64,000 nucleotides of DNA from Silicimonas sp. (lineage in GTDB: Bacteria; Pseudomonadota; Alphaproteobacteria; Rhodobacterales; Rhodobacteraceae): assembly GCA_022826205.1 (NCBI GenBank), contig JAJDVJ010000193.1:1-64000 (forward strand), read 5' to 3'. The notes under the pieces were generated by a model that did not search any database, was not told where the DNA came from, and saw only the letters and a program-made list of their open reading frames with translations. Numbering within the stretch: the first letter of the stretch is position 1; each line of letters starts with the position of its first letter. A program made the translations under genes and the position numbers. Below are positions 27,805 to 36,819 of the stretch, piece by piece.

Positions 27805-28944
27805 ATGAGAAAATTAGCAGCAACCACATTGGTGGCAACCATTGTAGTGGCCGGGGCAGCCTGGGCCGCGGACGAACTGCCGCTGAGAGAACTGCCCGGG
27901 ATCGAGGATCGCGATTACTGGATTCCCGGCGAAGTGAATGCCGAAGGCAAGCTCGAGGCTCTGCAGGAAGTCGTCGGCTCCGCCGCAGTTCCGTTTTCTG
28001 GAAGCCAGGATGGACCAATTCAAATTGCGTTGATCTACCCATCGGCGGATGTCTCGGATTTTTGGGCTCGCAACTACCTTGCCATGACCAAGCGTCTGGA
28101 CGAACTGGGCATCCAGTACGAGACGACCGAATTTGCCTCGCGCCAGATCGAACACTCACTGCAATCGACCTACGCCAGTCAAGTGGAACAGGATGCCGAT
28201 CTCTATGACTATGTCATCTTTGGGCCGTCCGAACTTGCCACCCAAGCCGATAACATTTCCAAACTTGCGAGCAATGACGGGTTCACGACTTATGTCTGGG
28301 CATTTCACACACCACTAAAGTACCTTGAAAACCAACCCGACGCCTGGTTTGACTTTTCATCTGCTGCGGGTGCGCTGACCATGTGCGACTATATGCTCAG
28401 CCGTCTAGGCAATGACGTGACCATGGCGTTGAACCGAGGCATCCCCGGGATCACGGACAACCAGCGCTCGGGCGACTTCAAGGCATGTGTCGAGGAGAAA
28501 GGCAACTGGACCACGGTCTACGAGCACTATGGTGAATATCAGCGTGAAGGCGGTTTTGAAGGAACCACCCTGATCATGCAGGCCTATCCCGAAGCTACGA
28601 TCATTCACAACGCGAATACGGCCATGGCCATGGGTTCGGTCGAGGCACAGGTCGCGATGGGCAAGGAGAAGGAAATCTTCTCGACCGGGTGGGGCGGAAC
28701 AGGTCTCGAACTCGATGCGATTCGTGCGGGTACCCTCGACGCAACACCGATGCGCATGGGTGACGATGTCGGTGCTGCCACCGCAGAAGCGATCAAGGCT
28801 GACATGGAAGGCCGTGCGGATGATCTGCCGTTGGTATTCCTGGGCCGGATCACAGTGGCCCATGATCAAATGAGTGCCGAGGAATTGGATGCACTGCAGG
28901 AGGAGGCGTTCAGATTCTCCGGCGTTGGCGCTCTGGAACGCTGA
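27805..28944 (+). CDS. Periplasmic sugar-type binding protein
   Basis: 379 aa from the ATG after GGAGGAG. A Sec signal peptide (MRKLAATTLVATIVVAGAAW, cut near WAADE) precedes a type-I periplasmic binding fold: IQIALIYPSADVSDFWARN at the first strand, and later NRGIPGITDNQRSGDFKAC. It is most similar in look to the LuxP/TorT and ribose-binding group. It presumably binds the compound catabolised by the neighbouring dehydrogenases (idonate, a ketogluconate or a related acid). It is the third gene of the importer operon and converges with lacI. Confidence 0.82.
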   Translation: MRKLAATTLVATIVVAGAAWAADELPLRELPGIEDRDYWIPGEVNAEGKLEALQEVVGSAAVPFSGSQDGPIQIALIYPSADVSDFWARNYLAMTKRLDELGIQYETTEFASRQIEHSLQSTYASQVEQDADLYDYVIFGPSELATQADNISKLASNDGFTTYVWAFHTPLKYLENQPDAWFDFSSAAGALTMCDYMLSRLGNDVTMALNRGIPGITDNQRSGDFKACVEEKGNWTTVYEHYGEYQREGGFEGTTLIMQAYPEATIIHNANTAMAMGSVEAQVAMGKEKEIFSTGWGGTGLELDAIRAGTLDATPMRMGDDVGAATAEAIKADMEGRADDLPLVFLGRITVAHDQMSAEELDALQEEAFRFSGVGALER

Positions 28945-28980
28945 CGCACTGACCTCGGTCCGCACGGAAGCGGGCCGGGT

Positions 28981-29982
28981 CTATCTTGAAACGGTAGAAC
29001 CCGAGATTCGCAATGTGGGTTCTATTTGCGAGACCTTCTTCGCGGAGGCACAATCGGTGCCGCCGCGGAGCAAGGCTACCAGGAGTTCTCCAGTCCTGCT
29101 TCCGATCGCCATCGAATGTGCGTCCATCGTCGTAAGTCCGGGCAAGGCGACCTCCGCGATATCGTACGCCCCGAATCCCGCGATCATGACTTCGTCAGGC
29201 ACCGAAACGCCGCGCCGCTGGCATTCTGTCAGCGCGCCGAAAGCGGCAAGGTCAGAGACACAGACAACGGCGTCTACCGGTTGTCGTGCGTCAAGCACAT
29301 CAACCATCGCCCTGGCTCCTTCACGCATCGAGATCGGCGGCGAACCGAGCGAAACCAATTGATATTCGAGCTGCAGCCGTTCTGCAGCCGCAACAAACCC
29401 GCGCCTCCGGTCGGCGCCTCGTGTGTCGCCCTTGTCGTCGCCGCCGATGAAGGCTAGCCGCTGCGCGCCAGCTGACTGCAAGTGCTCGACCATGCGACCC
29501 ATCGCGTCCGCGTTTGAGAAGCCAACCGTGTAGCCCACTGGCGACGGAGGAATGTCCCATGTTTCAACCACCGGGATGCCAGCACCTTTGAGCAACCGCC
29601 TTGCGCGATCGGTATGGCGACCCCCGGTCACCACCATTGCTTCGGGGCGTCGCCGCAGGAGTTGTTCAATTAAGCGCTCCTCTTCGTCCACGTCGTAGTT
29701 TGTGTAACCGAGCAATACCTGCAGCCCGGACGCCTGCAGGACTTCGTTGAGGCCACGTACGGTGTCAGCGAAATTCGAATTGTTCAGCGAGGGGATGGTG
29801 ATGGCGACGAATCCGGTTCGTTGCGATCGCAGATTAGACGCAGTGCTGTCGAAGACGTAGCCCATTTCCTCGGCAATCTGCAGAATCTTTTTGCGAGTTA
29901 CTTCACCGACCGAAGTATCCCTCCGGAACGCCCGAGATACTGTCATCGGGGAGACACCGACGGCTTTCGCGATGTCCGCCAT
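28981..29982 (-). CDS. LacI-family transcriptional regulator
   Basis: 333 aa from the ATG of MADIAKAVGVSPMTVSRAFR, the helix-turn-helix and hinge start of LacI proteins; an in-frame TTG eight codons earlier is also possible. A periplasmic-binding-protein-like effector domain follows (VAITIPSLNNSNFADTV to the C-terminus). The best reading is a repressor released by a sugar acid, like GntR/IdnR of E. coli, which are in the same family. Four matching palindromes in this block, including one before its own start, support local control of the regulon. Confidence 0.88.
   Translation of the reverse strand: MADIAKAVGVSPMTVSRAFRRDTSVGEVTRKKILQIAEEMGYVFDSTASNLRSQRTGFVAITIPSLNNSNFADTVRGLNEVLQASGLQVLLGYTNYDVDEEERLIEQLLRRRPEAMVVTGGRHTDRARRLLKGAGIPVVETWDIPPSPVGYTVGFSNADAMGRMVEHLQSAGAQRLAFIGGDDKGDTRGADRRRGFVAAAERLQLEYQLVSLGSPPISMREGARAMVDVLDARQPVDAVVCVSDLAAFGALTECQRRGVSVPDEVMIAGFGAYDIAEVALPGLTTMDAHSMAIGSRTGELLVALLRGGTDCASAKKVSQIEPTLRISGSTVSR
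28995..29024. terminator. Inverted repeat at the convergent end of the importer operon and lacI
   Basis: TAGAACCC (28995-29002) and GGGTTCTA (29017-29024) form an 8-bp stem with a 14-nt loop, then TTT on the plus strand. It lies 50 bp after the binding-protein stop and inside the last codons of lacI. It may end plus-strand transcripts. The T run is short, so this is tentative. Confidence 0.35.
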
Positions 29983-30907
29983 TTTGGGTGGCTTCTGCAA
30001 TATGGTTCTCTGATCTTTATCGTTAACATTCCGTTTTCGGGGAAGGTTGACAGTTTTGCAAGCATCTCGTTGAACTTTCGACCAAATCCCATGGAGAGCG
30101 AAACCGTGCGAATTGGAGCGAAGCTGTTGAATCGAAACAGTAAGTTGCACTTGCGCCTGTGGCGCCAAGCAATCGGCACGGGAACGCTGCCGTTCTTGGC
30201 GGCACTGTCAGAACGGTCGTGTTTTTGCATTGAGTTGAAGCCGAACGGACCAACGTCGCTGGGCCAGCCCTGATCGCTCTCGTTTCACGCCATGCTTCAG
30301 TTGACCGCGTGCTGTCCGTGTTGAATGTATGCAACGGCCAGCAGAGAGCCCCCGTCCGAGCGCAGCAACTGGCGATCGTGACACAATTGGGGGTTTGGAT
30401 CACGAAGCCGCTCAGGTTTTGCGTGCCATCGAATGCCGAACGCTGGCTATTGATTGTTCCTGTCGTTGGCGGTCGGTTCGGGCGTCGTACCTTTCGGACT
30501 CGAGTCGTCAATTGCACGAGCCGATGGAACGAAGGGGACGGGATCGGCCCTTGCCCTATCTGGTCTCAAATTGTCGCGGAGTATGCGGAACTGGTGTTCG
30601 GCATGGCAAACTTGTGGAAGAAGCGGCCATCGCAATGGTTGCCGCAGGTATTCTTGGTCACTTTCGTGGACCGATGCCGCGATGGTCGAAGGACGAACTA
30701 TCCAAGGGCCAATTTTTTTGCTGGTGACTATGAGGATCGGGGGAAACATCGGCACACACGTTCTACGCAGCTGATGTTGAAGACAACCCTCCCATTGCGG
30801 TTGATCCGGTGTCGGAGCCAGAACGGTAGTTGCCGGTTGAATGCATCGGTGCGAAGCGCATCAGTCTTGGCACCTCGATTGCATCGCAAGAGTCGCGATG
30901 CGCAAGA
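29983..30907. other. Long upstream region of lacI without a recognisable gene
   Basis: About 925 bp. A frame of 201 codons at 30309-30914 (+) and others overlapping it have no motif, no good start and an irregular composition, so none is called. The part nearest lacI contains the putative autoregulatory operator. The remainder could be decayed coding sequence. Confidence 0.35.
30016..30027. promoter_or_regulatory. Probable lacI autoregulatory operator (TTTATCGTTAAC)
   Basis: Matches 10 of 12 bases of the GTTATCGATAAC palindrome and lies 33 bp upstream of the lacI ATG. A repressor often controls its own gene in this family. Two mismatches make it weaker than the other sites. Confidence 0.45.
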
Positions 30908-31795
30908 TCATTGAAACAGCTCCCTGTCGGGACCCTTGAAGAACTCCATTAGCGCTGCCTGATCCTCTCCCCCCAGCCCCGCCGCTGTGAGCATCCGGTG
31001 AATTTCAGCGCAGGCAGCAGTGAGCGGCATTGCGGTATTTGTCTGCCGTGCGAGATCCTGTGCGCCGTCGAGGTCCTTTACCATGTTGTCTATGCGCCCA
31101 GTGCGACGGTAGTCCCTGGCAAAAAAGCGAGGCATGTATTCCTGCAAGAGCACACTGTCGGCCCGTCCCCCTTTAAGCGCCTTCGGGATCTTCGCCACGT
31201 CGATGCCGGCGTCTGACGCGAGTTGGGTGGCCTCGGCGATGGCCATGAAGCCCAATCCGCACAGGACCTGATTGATGAGTTTGGTGGTCTGTCCTGCGCC
31301 GGACGGACCCATGTGGGTGTAGGTGGACGAGACGTGTTTCAGGACGTTGTGCGCCTCTTCCACATCCACAGCTTCACCGCCTGCCATCAGCGTCAGCTCT
31401 CCAGTCAGCGCCTTCTGCGGCCCGCCGGACAACGGGCTGTCGACCCAACGCAGGCCCATTTCCGTAGCCCGCGCTGCTAGGGCCTTCGTGGCCAGAGGGT
31501 CGATCGAGGACATGTCGATGATCAGTGTTCCGGGCATTGCGCCTTCGGCGACACCGTCCGGACCAAAGACTGCGGCGTCGACGACGCTCGGAGAATTGAG
31601 GCTTGAGACAACATAGTCGCTGACCGAGACGGCCTCAGCCGCCGAACCCGCCGAGCGAGCGCCCTTTGCGACCAGTGCCAGAACCCTTTCGGCATCGAGA
31701 TCAAACACGGTCAACGTGTTGCCGGTTTCGACAAGCCGAGTGCCGATGGCACCACCCATTGCACCTGCGCCGATAAGTGCAATTCGTTGGGTCAC
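30908..31795 (-). CDS. NAD(P)-dependent beta-hydroxyacid dehydrogenase (6PGDH/HIBADH family)
   Basis: 295 aa. The N-terminal dinucleotide motif is IGAGAMGGAIG (8-18), the substrate-site motif DSPLSGGPQKALTG is near residue 119, and the catalytic lysine is Lys172 in GAGQTTKLINQ. Relatives are tartronate-semialdehyde reductase, 3-hydroxyisobutyrate dehydrogenase and L-threonate/phosphogluconate-type enzymes. It overlaps gluconokinase by 4 bp and is third in a minus-strand operon, so it probably oxidises or reduces a C3-C6 sugar-acid intermediate. The exact substrate is open. Confidence 0.82.
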   Translation of the reverse strand: MTQRIALIGAGAMGGAIGTRLVETGNTLTVFDLDAERVLALVAKGARSAGSAAEAVSVSDYVVSSLNSPSVVDAAVFGPDGVAEGAMPGTLIIDMSSIDPLATKALAARATEMGLRWVDSPLSGGPQKALTGELTLMAGGEAVDVEEAHNVLKHVSSTYTHMGPSGAGQTTKLINQVLCGLGFMAIAEATQLASDAGIDVAKIPKALKGGRADSVLLQEYMPRFFARDYRRTGRIDNMVKDLDGAQDLARQTNTAMPLTAACAEIHRMLTAAGLGGEDQAALMEFFKGPDRELFQ

Positions 31796-32301
31796 GATCT
31801 TCCCTCCCTGATGTTCGCTACAAGCGCGTCGACCAGCTGGTCAAACGGCTGGTCGATATCTGCGGTGATCGCCGTCTCAGCCGGACCCGGCGGCTCGAGC
31901 GTGGCCAATTGGCTTTCGAGCAGCGAAACTGGCATGAAATGGCCCGTGCGGTTTGCCATGCGCTCGGACAACGTTTTTCTGCTGCCGTCCAAATGGAGGA
32001 AACACACCGGTTCACCCGCCTCGTCGCGGATAATGTCGCGATATGCACGCTTCAGCGCGGAGCAACCGATGAAGACGGGTCCGTCAATTTCCGCGAGCCG
32101 CTGGCCGACCCTTACCAGCCATGGCGCTCGGTCGGAGTCAGTCAGCGGTTCGCCGCGTGACATCTTCGCGATGTTTTCGGGCGGGTGCAGGTCGTCGCCA
32201 TCAATGTAGCTTATGCCCAGTCTTGCGGCGACAGCAGCGCCGACCGAGCTTTTGCCGCATCCAGACACCCCCATGACCACAAACTTGCTGGCTAGAGGCA
32301 C
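31792..32301 (-). CDS. gntK: Gluconokinase (GntK/IdnK)
   Basis: 169 aa, the normal size of the short thermoresistant gluconokinases. The P-loop is GVSGCGKSS (residues 11-19). The motifs YIDGDDLHPPENIAKMSRGEPLTDSDR and ALKRAYRDIIRD and the segment GHFMPVSLLESQLATLE are diagnostic. It phosphorylates D-gluconate to 6-phosphogluconate for the Entner-Doudoroff or pentose phosphate pathway. It overlaps the gluconate 5-dehydrogenase gene by 10 bp and so acts with it. Confidence 0.93.
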   Translation of the reverse strand: MPLASKFVVMGVSGCGKSSVGAAVAARLGISYIDGDDLHPPENIAKMSRGEPLTDSDRAPWLVRVGQRLAEIDGPVFIGCSALKRAYRDIIRDEAGEPVCFLHLDGSRKTLSERMANRTGHFMPVSLLESQLATLEPPGPAETAITADIDQPFDQLVDALVANIREGRS

Positions 32302-33065
32302 GCCGTTATTCCGCCGTCGACAAAAAGAGTGTGGCCATTGACGAAACTGGACGCGTCGGATGACAGAAACACTGCCGCACCTACCAGTTCCTCTACCTTG
32401 CCCCAGCGGCCCGCAGGTGTGCGGTTCTTCAGCCAGTCGGAAAACTCCGCATCACTCACCAGGGCTGCGTTGAGAGGCGTGTCAAAATAGCCCGGTGCTA
32501 TGGCGTTGCAGTTGAGCCCGTGCTTCGCCCAGTCCGTCGCCATTCCCTTGGTCAGATTGGCTACCGCCCCTTTCGTTGCGGTGTACGGGGCGATCCCGGG
32601 ACGGGCCAACGCCGTCTGCACACTGGCGATGTTGATGATGCGTCCGGCGCCGCGTCCGATCATATGCCGTGCGCAGACTTGCCCGACATTGAACGCCGTC
32701 ACGATGTTGTTGCGCAAGAGCATCTCGAACTTGTCCACGGGGAAGTCTTCGAGTGGCGTACGGTGCTGCATCCCGGCGTTGTTGATCAGGATGTGAACGG
32801 GACCACTGCTGCTTTCGTAATGGTTGATCGCCGCTCTGACTACGTCATTGTCGGTCGCGTCGAAGGCCAGTTCGTGGACGTTTGCGCCGTCAGTTCGCAG
32901 CGTATCCGCAGCCTTGGACAACTTTGCCGTGTCGCGCCCGTTCAATACGATCGTCGCACCGAATTTGGCCAGCCCCTTTGCCAAGGCGAAGCCAATCCCC
33001 TGCGAGGATCCGGTGATAAGCGCGGTCTTCCCGCTGAGGTCGAACATCGCTGCGCCAGTGGTCAT
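32292..33065 (-). CDS. idnO: SDR oxidoreductase, gluconate 5-dehydrogenase-like (IdnO)
   Basis: 257 aa. SDR features: TGSSQGIG (19-25), NNAG (95-98), the catalytic triad Ser148, Tyr161 and Lys165 (YTATK). The C-terminus is the typical FVNGHTLFVDGGITA. In the L-idonate route this enzyme reduces 5-keto-D-gluconate to D-gluconate. Assignment rests on sequence type plus gluconokinase directly downstream and L-idonate dehydrogenase divergently upstream. ATG 33065 was chosen because GGGAAG sits before it; a later ATG (MFDLSG) is possible. The operator at 33115 lies 50 bp upstream. Confidence 0.82.
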   Translation of the reverse strand: MTTGAAMFDLSGKTALITGSSQGIGFALAKGLAKFGATIVLNGRDTAKLSKAADTLRTDGANVHELAFDATDNDVVRAAINHYESSSGPVHILINNAGMQHRTPLEDFPVDKFEMLLRNNIVTAFNVGQVCARHMIGRGAGRIINIASVQTALARPGIAPYTATKGAVANLTKGMATDWAKHGLNCNAIAPGYFDTPLNAALVSDAEFSDWLKNRTPAGRWGKVEELVGAAVFLSSDASSFVNGHTLFVDGGITACL

Positions 33066-33114
33066 TATCCGCTTCCCAATTTTTGACTCGACAAGACCTG
33101 ATGCCTCCATCTAT

Positions 33115-33126
33115 GTTATCGATAAC
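33115..33126. promoter_or_regulatory. LacI-type operator GTTATCGATAAC in a divergent promoter region
   Basis: Exact copy of the palindrome found at 25748, here within TGTTATCGATAACA (14-bp perfect palindrome). It lies between the idnO-gntK operon (leftward) and the 2-hydroxyacid dehydrogenase-idnD pair (rightward), 24 bp before the latter's ATG, so one repressor could silence both. Confidence 0.78.
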
Positions 33127-33150
33127 ACACCTGTCAACACGAGAAAAGAC

Positions 33151-34098
33151 ATGCCGAAACCCGAGATTCTTCAGGTTGGCCCTTATCCGGAGTGGGATCA
33201 GGTTCCATTAGATAATGCATATACAATGCATAAGCTGTTCAATGTGGCGGCCCCGACATCATTTCTGATTGAGCACGGTCGTGCAATACGTGGAATCGCG
33301 ACGCGGGGTGAACTGGGCGCGGACCGAGAGATGATCGAGGCCTGTCCGAATCTCGAGATCATTGCCGTCTACGGCGTCGGATTCGATGCGGTCGATCTGG
33401 ACGCCTGCCGGGAACGCAGTGTGAGGGTGACCAACACGCCGGATGTTCTGACCCGCGACGTTGCCGACCTGGGTGTCGCAATGATGCTGTGTCAGGCGCG
33501 TGGCATGATCGGGGCAGAGGCTTGGGTGCGTAGCGGGGACTGGGCGCGGAAGGGCCTGTATCCGTTGAAACAACGTGTTCATGAGGCCAAGGCAGGCGTT
33601 CTGGGGCTCGGGCGCATTGGCCGCGAGGTCGCACGCCGACTGGCCGGGTTCGACATGGAAGTCGCCTATTCCGACCTCGCGCCAAAGGACTGCACGCCAG
33701 GCTGGACCTACGTTGCCGATCCAATTGATTTGGCACGCCACTCCGACTATCTGTTCGTGACGCTGGCCGCTTCGGAAGAGACCCGCAATTTTGTTGGTCG
33801 CGAAGTAATCGAGGCGGTCGGGCCGGAAGGCATGGTGATCAACATCAGCAGGGCGTCCAACATCGACGAAGCTGCACTGCTCGATGCGCTGGAAAGCGGC
33901 GTGCTCGGTTCGGCGGCGCTCGACGTGTTCGAGGGCGAACCTGATCTGAACCCACGCTTCCTGAAGCTAGACAACGTTCTTCTTCAGCCTCATCACGCAT
34001 CAGGCACGGTAGAGACCCGGAAGGCCATGGGCAAGCTGGTGCGGGACAACATTGCTGCGCATTTTGCTGGCCGACCGCTCTTGACGCCCGTACTTTGA
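33151..34098 (+). CDS. D-2-hydroxyacid dehydrogenase, 2-ketoaldonate reductase-like
   Basis: 315 aa. The NAD(P) motif is GLGRIG (152-157) and the catalytic residues are Arg234 (NISRASNID), Glu263 and His281. This is the glyoxylate/hydroxypyruvate/2-ketogluconate reductase branch. With L-idonate dehydrogenase 7 bp downstream, reduction of 2-keto-L-gulonate to L-idonate or 2-ketogluconate to gluconate is the most sensible role, as for TkrA/GhrB in E. coli. Hydroxypyruvate reductase activity remains an alternative. Confidence 0.82.
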   Translation: MPKPEILQVGPYPEWDQVPLDNAYTMHKLFNVAAPTSFLIEHGRAIRGIATRGELGADREMIEACPNLEIIAVYGVGFDAVDLDACRERSVRVTNTPDVLTRDVADLGVAMMLCQARGMIGAEAWVRSGDWARKGLYPLKQRVHEAKAGVLGLGRIGREVARRLAGFDMEVAYSDLAPKDCTPGWTYVADPIDLARHSDYLFVTLAASEETRNFVGREVIEAVGPEGMVINISRASNIDEAALLDALESGVLGSAALDVFEGEPDLNPRFLKLDNVLLQPHHASGTVETRKAMGKLVRDNIAAHFAGRPLLTPVL

Positions 34099-34105
34099 CA
34101 TCTTC

Positions 34106-35134
34106 ATGAAGTCGGTCGTCATTCACTCAGCAAAGGATCTTCGGATCGAGGACAGGCCGACCGATGAGCCCGGCGTGGGCCAAGTTGAAATCCGCGTGGC
34201 CATTGGGGGCATCTGCGGATCCGACCTTCATTACTACAATCACGGCGGCTTCGGATCTGTTCGGCTGAAGGAGCCGATGGTCCTCGGCCATGAGGTTGCC
34301 GGGCACATTACCCGTCTTGGAAAGGGCGTGACCGGTCTGGAAGTCGGACAATTGGTGGCTGTGTCGCCTTCACGCCCTTGCCGTGACTGTGCCTATTGCA
34401 GTGAGTCGAAGTACAACCACTGCCTCAACATGCGGTTCTACGGTTCGGCGATGCCGTTCCCGCACATCCAGGGCGCTTTCCGGGAGGTGTTGGTGGCGGA
34501 CGCCACGCAATGCGCGCCTGCCGACGGGCTGTCCGCCGGCGAGGCCGCGGCGGCCGAGCCATTGGCCGTCTGCCTGCACGCTGCCCGCAGGGCGGGCGAC
34601 CTCTTGGGCAAGCGCGTGCTTGTCACCGGCTGCGGACCGATCGGACTCTTGTGCATCCTCGCGGCCCGGCGATCAGGCGCGGCAGAGATCGTGGCAACTG
34701 ATCTCTCGGACTTCACGCTGCGCATTGCCAGGCAGAATGGTGCCGACAACACCGTGAATGTCAGCCAGACACCGGAACGCATGGCCGCTTTTGAGGCAAG
34801 CAAGGGGTATTTCGACTTGCTCTTCGAATGCACCGGTGTGGCGCAGGCATTGGCTGGCGCAATCGCAGCACTGCGTCCTGGCGGGACAGTGGTGCAGCTA
34901 GGGCTCGGCGGCGACATGCAGATCCCTGTTCAGACCATGACTACGAAGGAAATTCAGTTCAGAGGCTCGTTCCGTTTCCACGAAGAGTTTTTCACAGGCG
35001 TGGAGCTGATGCAGAGGAACCTGATTGATGTGAAGCCGCTGATCACTCATACCGTGGCACTTGACGATTCAGAAAGCGGGTTTCGACTCGCCTCCGACCG
35101 GAACCAGGCAGTGAAGGTGCAGATCGCATTCTGA
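34106..35134 (+). CDS. idnD: L-idonate 5-dehydrogenase
   Basis: 342 aa zinc-dependent medium-chain dehydrogenase. Catalytic zinc ligands are Cys37 (GGICGSD) and His62/Glu63 (GHEVAGH); the structural zinc has Cys92, Cys95, Cys98 and Cys106. The cofactor loop is VTGCGPIGLL. The N-terminal SDLHYYNHGGFG segment is characteristic of IdnD. It oxidises L-idonate to 5-keto-D-gluconate, the substrate of IdnO. It is coupled to the upstream 2-hydroxyacid dehydrogenase and meets the GlcG/HbpS gene tail to tail. Confidence 0.88.
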   Translation: MKSVVIHSAKDLRIEDRPTDEPGVGQVEIRVAIGGICGSDLHYYNHGGFGSVRLKEPMVLGHEVAGHITRLGKGVTGLEVGQLVAVSPSRPCRDCAYCSESKYNHCLNMRFYGSAMPFPHIQGAFREVLVADATQCAPADGLSAGEAAAAEPLAVCLHAARRAGDLLGKRVLVTGCGPIGLLCILAARRSGAAEIVATDLSDFTLRIARQNGADNTVNVSQTPERMAAFEASKGYFDLLFECTGVAQALAGAIAALRPGGTVVQLGLGGDMQIPVQTMTTKEIQFRGSFRFHEEFFTGVELMQRNLIDVKPLITHTVALDDSESGFRLASDRNQAVKVQIAF

Positions 35135-35138
35135 ATGG

Positions 35139-35579
35139 TCACGGATTGCGTTTCGGCGTTTGATCTGCATCCGCGCCAATTGCTGCCAGCGCGGCTCGCG
35201 CAGCCGTCAAGTCCTGCTCGGGCGAACCGGACCCGACGCCGATCCCGCCAAGCAGCATCCCGTCAATCCGGATTGGCAATCCACCGGCGAGACCTGTGAC
35301 CTCGCCACCGGTGGCCGCCGCGATATGCGGCCGTGCCGCTTCGGGGACAGCGGTGCTGGGGGCGCCGGTGGAGGACGCCGTTCGCGCCTTCGCTCGCGCC
35401 GACCTGCGGCTGAGGAACTTCGAGCCGGTCATCCGAATCTCACCAAGCAGTTCACCGCTGGCATCCACGATCACGATGCATTGCGGCTGACCGCTGGCCT
35501 CGGCCGCTTCCACCGCGGCATCCAGCATTTTCAAGGTGGCTCGATGGGTCAGAATGCGTGTGCGCGCAGTGAATTCCAT
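35139..35579 (-). CDS. GlcG/HbpS family protein
   Basis: 146 aa. The GlcG/HbpS fold is recognised from LKMLDAAVEAAEA, the IVIVDASGELLGEIRMTGS segment, and the tail GGLPIRIDGMLLGGIGVGSGSPEQDLTAARAAL. Members are found in glycolate and other organic-acid gene sets, and in Streptomyces HbpS binds haem; the role here is unknown. The start was set at the ATG of MEFTARTRIL. It shares a divergent promoter region and operator with the SMP-30 gene, so it belongs to the regulon. Confidence 0.78.
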   Translation of the reverse strand: MEFTARTRILTHRATLKMLDAAVEAAEASGQPQCIVIVDASGELLGEIRMTGSKFLSRRSARAKARTASSTGAPSTAVPEAARPHIAAATGGEVTGLAGGLPIRIDGMLLGGIGVGSGSPEQDLTAARAALAAIGADADQTPKRNP

Positions 35580-35625
35580 TAAGCGGACTCCCTTGTTAGG
35601 TTGCAGTTCCTTGATGCTTTCCAAT

Positions 35626-35637
35626 GGTATCGATAAC
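35626..35637. promoter_or_regulatory. LacI-type operator (GGTATCGATAAC) in a divergent promoter region
   Basis: Differs from the palindrome GTTATCGATAAC by one base. It lies between the GlcG/HbpS gene (leftward, 46 bp from its start) and the SMP-30 gene (rightward, 30 bp). It extends the regulon to these two genes. Confidence 0.65.
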
Positions 35638-35667
35638 AACCGCACCTGAACAGTCTGGAGTCGCCAA

Positions 35668-36567
35668 ATGTCATTCTTTGAATCCCGTAATCCCGTTTTC
35701 GACAGCTATGTTCTGGGTAACGCTCCGGTCAAGCAGCTTGCCACCGGGTTCGATTGGGTCGAAGGGCCGGTCTGGTTCGGCGACGCGGGCTGCCTGCTGT
35801 TTTCCGACATCCCGAACAATCGCATCATGCGCTGGATTCCGGGATGCGGTGTCAGCACCTTTAGGCAGCCGTCAAACTACAGCAATGGCCATACTCGCGA
35901 CCGCGAGGGCCGGCTGGTGTCTTGCGAACATGGTGCCCGAAGTGTGACAAGGACCGAACACGACGGACAGATCACGGTGCTTGCGGACAGCTTCGAGGGA
36001 AAGCGTCTCAATTCACCCAACGATGTGGTCGTGAAGTCCGACGGTACGATCTGGTTCACGGATCCGCACTACGGGATCATGACCAACTACGAAGGCTATT
36101 CTGCGGAGCAGGAGCTTCCATGTAACCTTTACCGCGTCGATCCGGCCACGGGGCACATTGACGCGATGGTGACCGATGCAAATTGCCCCAACGGGCTGGC
36201 GTTTTCGCCTGACGAGTCACGGCTCTACATGGCCGATACCGGCCGGATGTTCAGCGATGATCCGCAGCACATCCGGGCCTTCGACGTTGGCTCTGACGAC
36301 AGGCTGACTGGTGGCGATGTATTTCACGTGATCGATCCGGGCTGTTCGGACGGACTGCGTGTCGACGTAGACGGAAATCTCTGGTCCTCTGCCGCCGATG
36401 GCGTCCACTGCATTTCACCGAACGGCGATCTTCTGGGCAAGATCCTGGTGCCCGAACTGGTCTCGAATGTTTGTTTCGGCGGACGTGCAAAACACGAACT
36501 CTACGTAACTGCGACCACTTCGATCTACCGTGTCACCCTGAACCGGCGAGGGGTCCAGCACCCATGA
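35668..36567 (+). CDS. SMP-30/gluconolactonase family lactonase
   Basis: 299 aa, six-bladed propeller of the SMP-30/regucalcin family. Key segments are GFDWVEGPVWFG (metal-ligand Glu), LNSPNDVVVKSDGTIWFTDPHYG (Asn ligand), CPNGLAFSPDESRLYMADT, and the late Asp region GCSDGLRVDVDGNLW. The protein opens sugar lactones to the free aldonic acids that the neighbouring dehydrogenases can use. There is no signal peptide, so it is cytoplasmic unless an unusual route is used. It is convergent with the molybdenum hydroxylase cluster. Confidence 0.88.
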   Translation: MSFFESRNPVFDSYVLGNAPVKQLATGFDWVEGPVWFGDAGCLLFSDIPNNRIMRWIPGCGVSTFRQPSNYSNGHTRDREGRLVSCEHGARSVTRTEHDGQITVLADSFEGKRLNSPNDVVVKSDGTIWFTDPHYGIMTNYEGYSAEQELPCNLYRVDPATGHIDAMVTDANCPNGLAFSPDESRLYMADTGRMFSDDPQHIRAFDVGSDDRLTGGDVFHVIDPGCSDGLRVDVDGNLWSSAADGVHCISPNGDLLGKILVPELVSNVCFGGRAKHELYVTATTSIYRVTLNRRGVQHP

Positions 36568-36819
36568 TGTCTGGGCCTGTTAGATGGATGCAATCGGTCA
36601 ACAGCCTGCCGGGTGGTGACCCGAACGGATCCCGCGTGTTGCTCCAGGCAGGTGCCTGCGTGCCGCCGGACATTTTACAGTCTCGCGCCGGCGTCCTGTG
36701 AGATCCGACATTGCAATTCCTACGCCCACGTACAGATCTGGCCAATCGATGATCCATCAGCTGCGCAGGCCACAAAGGTTCACTGGACTGCGGGCTGCTG
36801 GGCAGCCATTGGAATCGGA

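Noticed and set aside
30309..30914. 201-codon plus-strand frame upstream of lacI
   Set aside because: No ribosome site, no motif, irregular composition, and other frames overlap it.
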